Of a stretch of 6,262 nt of DNA, positions 1 through 5,274 are shown piece by piece. Position numbers and translations under genes: made by a program. Where the stretch lies: positions 1-6,262 of the forward strand of contig JAHEEZ010000211.1 in assembly GCA_024640445.1 (NCBI GenBank), read 5' to 3'. Within the stretch, counting starts at the first letter, position 1, and each line of letters begins with the position of its first letter. The notes beneath the pieces are model-generated. The model was not told where the DNA came from and did not search any database. It was given only the letters and a program-made list of their open reading frames with translations. The DNA comes from Acidobacteriota bacterium (GTDB taxonomy: Bacteria > Acidobacteriota > Blastocatellia > Pyrinomonadales > Pyrinomonadaceae).

Positions 1-919
1 GGACCTCGCCCAGGAACGGTATTCCATGGATATCCGCGAAGTCCGATCCTCCACCTTCGCCAAAGATGTTGTAACGCTTGTCCGGCATATCGGGCGGCAC
101 GAAATATGACATGTTCTCGATCACACCGAGGACCGGCACCGCGACCTGTTCGAACATCTTCAAAGCCCGGGTTACGTCCGAAAGCGAGACCTTCTGAGGA
201 GTTGTCACAAGCACCGCGCCCTGAACAGGAACTAGCTGGGCGAGTGAAAGCTGTACGTCGCCCGTGCCCGGAGGCATGTCGACGATCAGGTAATCGAGGT
301 CACCCCAGTTCACGTCTGTCAGGAACTGCCGAACCACGCCGTGAAGCATCGGTCCCCGAAGGATCATGGGCTTGTCGGCAGGTACCAGAACGGCCATCGA
401 GATCACCTTTATCCCGTGAGCCTCGAGCGGAATCAGCTTGTTGCCTTCGCCGATCTGCGGCTGGCTGTCGCCGATCCCAAGCATTAGCGGGATATTGGGG
501 CCATAGACGTCAGCGTCCATAAGGCCGACTTTTGCTCCGTTCGCCGTCAGCGCCGCCGCAAGGTTGACCGCAACCGTTGATTTGCCCACACCGCCCTTTC
601 CGGACGACACCGCGATGATATTCTTCACGCCGGGTACAGCGACATTGTTTGCGATTCCGCGTCCCTTAGGCACTTCAGCGTCCATCGTAACCTTCACGTC
701 GCTTACGCCGTCGATCGAACCGACAAGCTGCTTCGCTTCCTGTTCGAACGCATCCTTGACCGGACACGCCGGCGTAGTGAGGACGATCCGGAAAGACACG
801 CTGCCGCCGTCGATCTCCAGATCTTTTATGAAATCAAGCGTGACGATGTCCTTTCGAAGGTCGGGATCGTTGATCTTCGAAAGCTGCTCCAAGACCTGTG
901 CTTCTGTTACCTGGCTCAT
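1..919 (-). CDS. mrp: Mrp/ApbC-family Fe-S cluster carrier P-loop ATPase (3' end outside the window)
   Basis: This is a cytoplasmic P-loop NTPase of the Mrp/ApbC/Nbp35 group, which binds and transfers Fe-S clusters to apoproteins. I translated it by hand from the ATG at 919; 306 codons are present and the frame is open to the left edge. Residues 1-95 form the MIP18/DUF59-type domain, with 'INDPDL' near the start and a 'TTPACP' motif (Cys52). The ATPase domain follows: deviant Walker A 'SSGKGGVGKST' (about 105-115), 'DADVYGPN' just after it, and the Mrp signature 'VDMPPGTGD' (about 213-221). 'ENMSYF' is at 268-273 and 'IFGEGGG' at 285-291. Family members are usually about 350-380 residues, so roughly the last 45-70 residues are missing. 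The usual C-x-x-C pair between 'ENMSYF' and 'IFG' is absent here ('VPPD' instead). An AGGA ribosome-binding site lies 7 nt upstream. It is divergent from the glycosylase operon. Confidence 0.95.
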   Translation of the reverse strand, partial: MSQVTEAQVLEQLSKINDPDLRKDIVTLDFIKDLEIDGGSVSFRIVLTTPACPVKDAFEQEAKQLVGSIDGVSDVKVTMDAEVPKGRGIANNVAVPGVKNIIAVSSGKGGVGKSTVAVNLAAALTANGAKVGLMDADVYGPNIPLMLGIGDSQPQIGEGNKLIPLEAHGIKVISMAVLVPADKPMILRGPMLHGVVRQFLTDVNWGDLDYLIVDMPPGTGDVQLSLAQLVPVQGAVLVTTPQKVSLSDVTRALKMFEQVAVPVLGVIENMSYFVPPDMPDKRYNIFGEGGGSDFADIHGIPFLGEV

Positions 920-974
920 ACTAAATTCCTGTAAAGTTCTCTTTTGTAATCTTTCACGATACACTTTCAAACAT
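920..974. promoter_or_regulatory. Divergent promoter region between mrp and the glycosylase operon
   Basis: These 55 nt must hold the start signals for mrp (leftward) and probably for the four-gene operon (rightward). On the minus strand, TTGAAA (965-970) and TACAAA (943-948) are separated by 16 nt and could be a weak sigma-70-type promoter for mrp. The mrp ribosome-binding site AGGA is at 927-930. On the plus strand I see no Shine-Dalgarno sequence before the ATG at 975 ('cactttcaaacat'), so the glycosylase may be translated from a leaderless or SD-independent start. Promoter boxes are pattern matches only. Confidence 0.35.
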
Positions 975-1580
975 ATGAGTTCAACCAAGCGGACGAGCTT
1001 CGAAATGCTTGCCTCGGAGGCAAGAAAATGCACTATTTGCGAGGCGATGAAAGACAAGACCGCGGTGCTCAGCGAATTGAACGGGAATCTTGAACCGAGG
1101 GTGTTCTTCATAGCGGAGGCGCCCGGCAGGCAGGGCGCCGACCGGACCAGAAGGCCGTTTCACGGCGACAAATCGGGCGAGAATTTTCAGGTGCTGCTCG
1201 ATTCGATCCGGCTGACGCGGGACGAGATCTTCATCACGAATTCCGTGCTCTGCAGTCCTCGCAAGCCGAACGGCGCGAATCGAAGACCAAAGAAGAGCGA
1301 GATAGGCAATTGCGCGGACTATCTACGAAGGACTCTCGATCTCATAAAGCCGCGGATCGTGGTGACTCTCGGGAGCGTCGCGCTTGAAGCTCTGAAGGCC
1401 GTCGAATCTCACGATTTGACTCTGAAGGGAGATGTTGGAAAAGTCTACGATTGGAATGGCGGGAAACTTATACCGCTTTACCATCCGAGTCCGCAGGTGA
1501 TCGCCTCGCACAGGAATATGGATCGGCAGCTTGAGGATTACGCGAACCTCGGGAATGAGCTGAAACGCATAAGGATTTGA
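975..1580 (+). CDS. Uracil-DNA glycosylase superfamily protein, 4Fe-4S (family 4/5-like)
   Basis: A 201-residue cytoplasmic protein expected to remove uracil or related damaged bases from DNA in base-excision repair. Four cysteines (19, 22, 93, 113) sit where family 4 and 5 enzymes bind a 4Fe-4S cluster: 'CTIC' near the N-terminus, then 'LCSPRKPNGANRRP' and 'IGNCADYL'. Motif 1 is 'AEAPGRQGADRTRRPFHGD' (47-65), with Glu48 at the family 4 catalytic Glu position. 'IKPRIVVTLGSVAL' (124-137) is the core beta strand and 'YHPSPQ' (169-174) is the motif 2 loop that grips DNA. The length matches compact family 4 enzymes (about 190-220). The 'GADRTxRxFxGDxSG' stretch is more like family 5, so the subfamily is uncertain. 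The ATG at 975 is chosen because upstream sequence in this frame runs antisense through mrp; no SD is visible. It is first in an operon, 11 nt before the ygfZ-like gene. Confidence 0.88.
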   Translation: MSSTKRTSFEMLASEARKCTICEAMKDKTAVLSELNGNLEPRVFFIAEAPGRQGADRTRRPFHGDKSGENFQVLLDSIRLTRDEIFITNSVLCSPRKPNGANRRPKKSEIGNCADYLRRTLDLIKPRIVVTLGSVALEALKAVESHDLTLKGDVGKVYDWNGGKLIPLYHPSPQVIASHRNMDRQLEDYANLGNELKRIRI

Positions 1581-1591
1581 AAGATCGAAGA

Positions 1592-2578
1592 ATGGAAAAG
1601 ACCTTTACAAAGCAGTTCGACCCTGAAGCCTACGAGGCGATCCGAAGGGACGGCGCGCCTTGGATCCTGCGCGAGGCGCGCGGGCTGATCGCGGTTTCCG
1701 GCGGGGAAGCGGTGCAGTTCCTCAACGGCCTGATCACAAACGATGTTGCGAAACTTGAAGACGGCACATCGATGCTCGCGGCTTTCCCTAATGCCAAAGG
1801 GAGATTGATCGCGTTCGCGCGTGTGGACAGGGAAGGCGGGAGATTCATTTTTGAGACCGAAGAAGCAACCCACGAAACGCTTCTCGCCAATCTTGAAAGA
1901 TTCACCTTCGCCGGTGATTTTAAGGTCGAGGACCTGTCAGAATCGCTGGCGATATTATCGATCAGAGGAGAAAAGAGCGTGGAGGTCCTGGGTCCCGTGT
2001 TTGATGACGGATGTAAGCCTGGGGCGGGAATCGTCGAAGCGGCATTCGAAGGTGCCATAGTTCGCGTTCTTCCATCCGTGCGGGGAACGGGATTCGATCT
2101 TCGGATCGAATCGGCCCAGGCTGGCCGGCTCGCTGATTCACTGGCGGCGGCCGGAGCTATCTTGGTGGAAGGGGCGCTCGCCGAACTTCTCAGGATCGAG
2201 AGCGGAGTTCCGAAATTCGGCGTGGATGTAGACGAGGACACGGTCGTTCCGGAGATCGGGTTGGACGGACTTATCAGCTACCAAAAAGGCTGTTACATAG
2301 GACAGGAAGTGATCGCCCGGATACATTTCCGCGGAAAGGTCGCAAAAGAGCTGAAGGGCATCGTATTCGACTCGCCGGAAGCGATCGTGAACGCGGGCGA
2401 CGAACTGTTGTCTCCCGAAGGAAAGAACGCCGGGGTCATCACCTCAAAAGCCTATTCGCCGGCGCTGAAGAAACACATTGCTATGGCGATGGTCCGAAAC
2501 GCGCACCTCGAGTCGGGCACCCAATTGCGACTTGATTCGCAGAACTGCCGGGTCAGCGACCTGCCGTTCATCAGCTAA
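1592..2578 (+). CDS. ygfZ: YgfZ/GcvT-domain folate-binding protein (Fe-S cluster maintenance)
   Basis: A 328-residue cytoplasmic protein of the YgfZ (COG0354) family, related in fold to the glycine-cleavage T protein. E. coli YgfZ (about 326 residues) binds tetrahydrofolate and supports synthesis or repair of certain Fe-S enzymes such as MiaB. The defining motif K-G-C-Y-x-G-Q-E is intact at about 232-239 ('KGCYIGQE'), with Cys234 the conserved functional cysteine and 'RIHFRGK' just after. The N-terminus shows the typical 'VSGGEAVQFLNGLITNDV' and 'AAFPNAKGRLIA' segments. The C-terminal barrel domain covers roughly 250-328. The ATG at 1592 is preferred over an in-frame TTG at 1577, which overlaps the previous stop codon and has AAGGA only 1 nt ahead. 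No clear SD lies before 1592 (AAGGA is 16 nt away), so coupling to the upstream gene is likely. The next gene starts 14 nt downstream. Confidence 0.93.
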   Translation: MEKTFTKQFDPEAYEAIRRDGAPWILREARGLIAVSGGEAVQFLNGLITNDVAKLEDGTSMLAAFPNAKGRLIAFARVDREGGRFIFETEEATHETLLANLERFTFAGDFKVEDLSESLAILSIRGEKSVEVLGPVFDDGCKPGAGIVEAAFEGAIVRVLPSVRGTGFDLRIESAQAGRLADSLAAAGAILVEGALAELLRIESGVPKFGVDVDEDTVVPEIGLDGLISYQKGCYIGQEVIARIHFRGKVAKELKGIVFDSPEAIVNAGDELLSPEGKNAGVITSKAYSPALKKHIAMAMVRNAHLESGTQLRLDSQNCRVSDLPFIS

Positions 2579-2592
2579 GACTGCAAAAGCCT

Positions 2593-2859
2593 ATGGAAGA
2601 GCCAAAAGACCTTGACCGGCCGAACGCGAAGTTCGCTTACACGATCATTCAATCCCTGCTCAAGGGCCACGAGGCGCTCAGCGATCTCCTCGTAGTAATG
2701 TCGCACGCTCTCGACGAGGATGTTGTGAAGGCGCTGACCAACACGGGGGAATGGGAAAGCTACCTCGAATCAAAGCGTGAGTTGGAAAACACTAAGAAAC
2801 AGATAGAGAAATTCACGGAGATCCTCAAGGAATTGGAGGCGGAAGATTCGGATGTTTGA
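2593..2859 (+). CDS. Small acidic protein with C-terminal helical/coiled-coil segment, function unknown
   Basis: I do not recognise this 88-residue protein. It has no cysteine, no signal peptide and no membrane segment. The N-terminal half 'FAYTIIQSLLKGHEALSDLL' followed by 'VVMSHALDEDVVKALTNT' reads as two amphipathic helices. Residues about 55-84 are rich in Glu and Lys with regular Leu/Ile spacing ('ELENTKKQIEKFTEILKELE'), which predicts a coiled coil and so oligomerisation or binding to a partner. It is a real gene rather than a shadow: it fills the space between two conserved genes, follows ygfZ by 14 nt and overlaps the ypdA-like gene by 8 nt, so the two are probably translationally coupled. 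A role as a partner or regulator of that reductase is an inference from position only. No clear SD precedes its ATG. Confidence 0.8.
   Translation: MEEPKDLDRPNAKFAYTIIQSLLKGHEALSDLLVVMSHALDEDVVKALTNTGEWESYLESKRELENTKKQIEKFTEILKELEAEDSDV
2835..2845 (+). promoter_or_regulatory. Ribosome-binding site of the ypdA-like gene, inside the upstream gene
   Basis: GGAGG (2835-2839) and GGAAG (2841-2845) lie 12 and 6 nt before the ATG at 2852, within the last codons of the 88-residue gene. They support the overlapping start at 2852 and independent ribosome entry as well as coupling. Confidence 0.6.
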
Positions 2860-3844
2860 TCTGTTGATCATAGGCGCCGGCCCGGCCGGGATCTCGGCGG
2901 CATACGAGGCGAAGAAGGCGGATGTTGATTACGTCGTCATCGAAAAAGGACTGATCGGGAACACTATCTACAGTTACCCCGTCGGCCTGACCGTATTCTC
3001 TACCCCTGAAGAACTGGAATTCCGCGAAGGCGATCTGGATCCGGCGCGTGAAAAGCCCACCCGTGAAGAACTTCTTTCGTACTATGTCCGGTTTGTTCTC
3101 GAGAACGAGCTGAACGTGCGAACTGAAGAAACGGTGTTGTCAGTCACCCGCGCGGAGAACGGCACGTTCGCAATCACCACGGGCAAGGCGAAGTACAGTG
3201 CTCAAAACGTCCTTTTCTCTTCCGGCGCGATGGACAATCCGAGAAAACTGAACGCGAAGGGAGAAGACCTTCCGAAAGTCTCCCATCATTTTCGCGAGAC
3301 CTACCCCTGGGTTCGCAAGAACGCGCTCGTGGTCGGCGGAGGGAATTCCGCAGGAGAGGCCGCCCTTTTTCTGGCTGAAGAAGGCGCGAACACTACGCTC
3401 GCGATCTTCCGTGAGGACTGGGAGAACACCGACCCAAAACAGGGCTGCATCAAGTACTGGGTAAAGAACCCGCTGGAACAACAACTCGAAAAACGATGCC
3501 TCCAGCTTTTCTTTCTTGGCAAGTTGGTCGAGGTGACCGAGGATACAGTGATTCTCGAGGACGAAGAAGGAAAGATCTGCACGCTCGAGAATGATGTGGT
3601 ATTCGTCCTTATCGGTTCCGACGCGGACCTCTCAATGCTAAAGGGTCTTGGGGTAGATACCGAAGAAGGGAAATACGGCGAGGTGCCTTCATATCACGAA
3701 GACACCTTTGAAACGAATGTTCCAGGCGTCTTCGTGGCGGGCCACTTTACAAATCACCGGCACATAAAGCAAGCCATACTGGTTCCGAGGAAGATCGTGC
3801 CGGTCATCGCTGAAAGGCTCCGAGCGATGAGGACTAAGGAATGA
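2852..3844 (+). CDS. ypdA: YpdA-family FAD/NADPH oxidoreductase (putative bacillithiol disulfide reductase)
   Basis: A 330-residue cytoplasmic flavoprotein of the YpdA (Bdr) group, which in Firmicutes reduces bacillithiol disulfide using NADPH. FAD-binding 'GAGPAG' is at 8-13. The family-typical stretch 'GNTIYSYPVGLTVFSTPEEL' is at 36-55, followed by 'EKPTREELLSYY' (67-78). The second Rossmann motif for NADPH, 'VGGGNSAGEAAL', is at 161-172. The FAD-closing segment 'TNVPGVFVAGH' is at 288-298. Length fits the family (about 320-330). The cysteine that follows GGGP in the S. aureus/Bacillus enzyme is Ala12 here; the only cysteines are 199, 216 and 243. There is no CxxC, so it is not a classical thioredoxin reductase. 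The start ATG overlaps the previous gene by 8 nt and has a good SD. It ends the operon, with a hairpin terminator 70 nt downstream. The substrate thiol is inferred, not shown. Confidence 0.87.
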   Translation: MFDLLIIGAGPAGISAAYEAKKADVDYVVIEKGLIGNTIYSYPVGLTVFSTPEELEFREGDLDPAREKPTREELLSYYVRFVLENELNVRTEETVLSVTRAENGTFAITTGKAKYSAQNVLFSSGAMDNPRKLNAKGEDLPKVSHHFRETYPWVRKNALVVGGGNSAGEAALFLAEEGANTTLAIFREDWENTDPKQGCIKYWVKNPLEQQLEKRCLQLFFLGKLVEVTEDTVILEDEEGKICTLENDVVFVLIGSDADLSMLKGLGVDTEEGKYGEVPSYHEDTFETNVPGVFVAGHFTNHRHIKQAILVPRKIVPVIAERLRAMRTKE

Positions 3845-3850
3845 GGGAAC

Positions 3851-3903
3851 GCACGCATCTCGCGTGCACCGAGCGAAGCTCGAATTCGAGCTGAGGACTT
3901 CAG
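3851..3903. repeat. Cluster of short inverted repeats including a 16-bp perfect palindrome
   Basis: Just past the ypdA stop there are four palindromic units in 53 nt. GCACGC/GCGTGC (3851-3856 and 3862-3867) has a 5-nt loop. CGAGC-GAA-GCTCG (3870-3882) follows. AGCTCGAATTCGAGCT (3877-3892) is a perfect palindrome centred on GAATTC. A short CTGA/TCAG pair spans 3891-3903. The middle GCTCG can pair with the CGAGC on either side, so the second and third hairpins exclude each other. They may stabilise the mRNA 3' end or be a remnant of a REP-like repeat; no T-run follows, so they do not look like the terminator itself. Confidence 0.6.
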
Positions 3904-3908
3904 AACAG

Positions 3909-3948
3909 AAAAATAGGCCGCTGTATTACCGCGGCCTACTTCTATTTA
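3909..3948. terminator. Bidirectional intrinsic terminator between convergent genes
   Basis: TAGGCCGC (3914-3921) and GCGGCCTA (3931-3938) form a perfect 8-bp GC-rich stem with a 9-nt loop. Read on the minus strand, the stem is followed directly by five T residues (3913-3909), a good terminator for the LolA-like gene, whose stop is 27 nt upstream in its own direction. Read on the plus strand, it is followed by the looser T-rich CTTCTATTT and can end the ypdA operon. Confidence 0.85.
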
Positions 3949-3964
3949 GTGTTCTCGAATCGGA

Positions 3965-5113
3965 TTAGTTTCCGTCCGGTTTTACTTTCCTGACAAATAC
4001 CTTCTGCTTTCCAAACTTGTCCGCGATGTTCGCCGGGTTGATCTCGTAGGTAGTTACGTCCGTGATCTGCGACTGCTTGCCTCCAACGGTCTCGCTCCAG
4101 CGGTAGGGCAGCATCAGGCCCTCAACGCTGCGGAAGTCGGAGAACCGGATCTGGTGCTCAACGGGTTCTGCGGCGGCCTTCTTCATTTCGACAAGCGCGT
4201 CCTTGGACATATCGCCTGTGACGCTCTTCCTGATAAAGACGGCCTGATGGCCCGCATAGCTGATCATCCTCGGCAGGCTTGACGAAGCGTCAAGGTAGAT
4301 CTTGAAGCTGGAGCCCTGTGCGTCAACCTGGATGATGTTGCTCGGATACCCGTCAACATCTCCCTCGCCGACGAATTTATAGCTCACGTCGAGTCCTTCA
4401 GGTGCCGTCATGAGCAGACCCATAGTAAATCGGAGCATTTCGTTGCCTGAATGGAGGCCGCGGGGTCCGAACGAAGTGTCGTCGCGTTCGATCACGATCT
4501 GTTTTCCGTCTTCAGTGTTCCAGACACCCGACTCCGAATTTCCCGACTCGCGGACGATCACTTTGTGCTTGCCGTCCTTTGGCATTTCCACGACCGTCCC
4601 GTCATCTTTTCTGAAGAACATCTTGTTTCCTTCAGCCTTCAATTCCGTGTTCCCTTCAGTCGTCCATTCAACGTTTCCATCCCCCTTGCGAATCACGATG
4701 ACCTCTTTGTTTCCTTCAGGAAGCTCCGATGTGACGTCGGCGCCTTCACCGTCCTTCGACATCACGATGACGTCTATCTTCTTTTCAATGACGGCACCGT
4801 CAGCTGCTTCCGAGGACTCGCCGATCTTCACCAATTTGCTGAACTGACCCGGCATCTCGAAGTTGATCTCGACACCACCTAGTTCGGTAGAAGGCACGCC
4901 GTCCTTCTCGTAGAAATTTGTGGTAGCGCCCCTGATGGTCATGCTTCTGACTTCGCGAAGACTGCTTTCGCCGCCGATCGCCGCCCTTGCTCTGGCGATC
5001 AGTTCTAGTGCCTTCTGGTCGGATTTGAATTTTGCGCTTGCGACATCCAGAAGCCCACCAAGGCCCAGGAAGAACACTGACGCGCAGAGTACGGATATAA
5101 CGAATCGTTTCAT
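3965..5113 (-). CDS. Exported LolA-like (outer-membrane lipoprotein-sorting-type) protein with internal repeat array
   Basis: A 382-residue secreted protein. Residues 1-27 form a classical signal peptide: basic 'MKRF', a hydrophobic core, and a probable cleavage after 'VASA'. The mature part starts 'ALELIARARAAIGGESSLREV', a style common in acidobacterial periplasmic proteins with a LolA/LolB-like open beta barrel. The C-terminal part has 'YLDASSSLPRMISY' (273-286), 'RFSDFRSVEGLMLPYRW' (323-339) and 'ITDVTTYEINPAN' (350-362), typical of proteins annotated as lipoprotein-sorting. Between them, about 113-212, lies an insertion of roughly five imperfect beta-rich units with 'VIV-x-R/K' and 'DG'/'EGNK' elements. 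The molecular role is unknown; lipid or lipoprotein binding is an inference from fold style. The start at 5113 has SD GGAGG with a 5-nt spacer; an in-frame TTG at 5125 falls inside that SD and is rejected. Single gene, ending at the shared terminator. Confidence 0.82.
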   Translation of the reverse strand: MKRFVISVLCASVFFLGLGGLLDVASAKFKSDQKALELIARARAAIGGESSLREVRSMTIRGATTNFYEKDGVPSTELGGVEINFEMPGQFSKLVKIGESSEAADGAVIEKKIDVIVMSKDGEGADVTSELPEGNKEVIVIRKGDGNVEWTTEGNTELKAEGNKMFFRKDDGTVVEMPKDGKHKVIVRESGNSESGVWNTEDGKQIVIERDDTSFGPRGLHSGNEMLRFTMGLLMTAPEGLDVSYKFVGEGDVDGYPSNIIQVDAQGSSFKIYLDASSSLPRMISYAGHQAVFIRKSVTGDMSKDALVEMKKAAAEPVEHQIRFSDFRSVEGLMLPYRWSETVGGKQSQITDVTTYEINPANIADKFGKQKVFVRKVKPDGN

Positions 5114-5118
5114 TTTTG

Positions 5119-5123
5119 CCTCC
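5119..5123 (-). promoter_or_regulatory. Ribosome-binding site fixing the start of the LolA-like gene
   Basis: GGAGG on the minus strand, 5 nt before the ATG at 5113. It decides the start in favour of ATG 5113 over the TTG at 5125. Confidence 0.8.
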
Positions 5124-5274
5124 AAAATCTATTGATTGGTCACTATGACAGTCTGGAGTATGGCATCGGGCGAAGCTGGTTTGATTAAGAATACGCAAAG
5201 AAATTGTTAAGAATGTAAAAACTGCCCTATCTGCGTAAAAATGGCAAATCAATCGTGCTAGTATTTTTTACATC
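5124..5274. promoter_or_regulatory. Divergent intergenic region with tandem direct repeats (possible operator)
   Basis: This region separates the LolA-like gene (leftward) from the sensor-kinase-like gene (rightward) and is AT-rich compared with the genes. TTAAGAAT occurs at 5185-5192 and 5207-5214, each preceded by TTG(A), with starts 22 bp apart, about two helical turns. GTAAAAA also repeats at 5215-5221 and 5235-5241. For the rightward gene, TGCTAGTAT (5256-5264) could be a weak extended -10 box; it would place the transcript start only a few bases before the ATG at 5275, and no SD is visible there. I found no convincing leftward -35/-10 pair. Confidence 0.35.

Noticed and set aside
106..522. 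Plus-strand open frame of 138 codons
   Set aside because: It is rich in Arg, Pro and Ser and lies fully antisense to the mrp ATPase domain; a shadow frame.
564..974. Upstream extension of the glycosylase reading frame
   Set aside because: It lies antisense to the well-conserved start of mrp and its translation resembles nothing; the glycosylase homology begins just after the ATG at 975.
1577..1591. TTG at 1577 as the start of the ygfZ-like gene
   Set aside because: It overlaps the previous stop codon, the AAGGA element is only 1 nt away, and the ATG at 1592 gives the usual family length.
1630..2241. Minus-strand open frame of 203 codons
   Set aside because: It is antisense to the ygfZ-like gene, Ser/Ala/Pro-rich and without recognisable motifs; a shadow frame.
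2593..3844. Classical thioredoxin reductase for the flavoprotein
   Set aside because: No CxxC redox pair lies in the NADPH domain, and the 'NTIYSYPVGLTVFST' stretch is typical of YpdA instead.
4410..4882. Two plus-strand open frames of about 145 codons
   Set aside because: Both are antisense to the repeat region of the LolA-like gene; their Phe/Ser-rich composition reflects the complement of Glu/Lys/Asp codons.
5084..5113. Possible lipoprotein signal with Cys10 in 'VLCA' of the exported protein
   Set aside because: The cysteine comes too early in the hydrophobic stretch; a standard signal peptidase I site after 'VASA' at residue 27 fits better.
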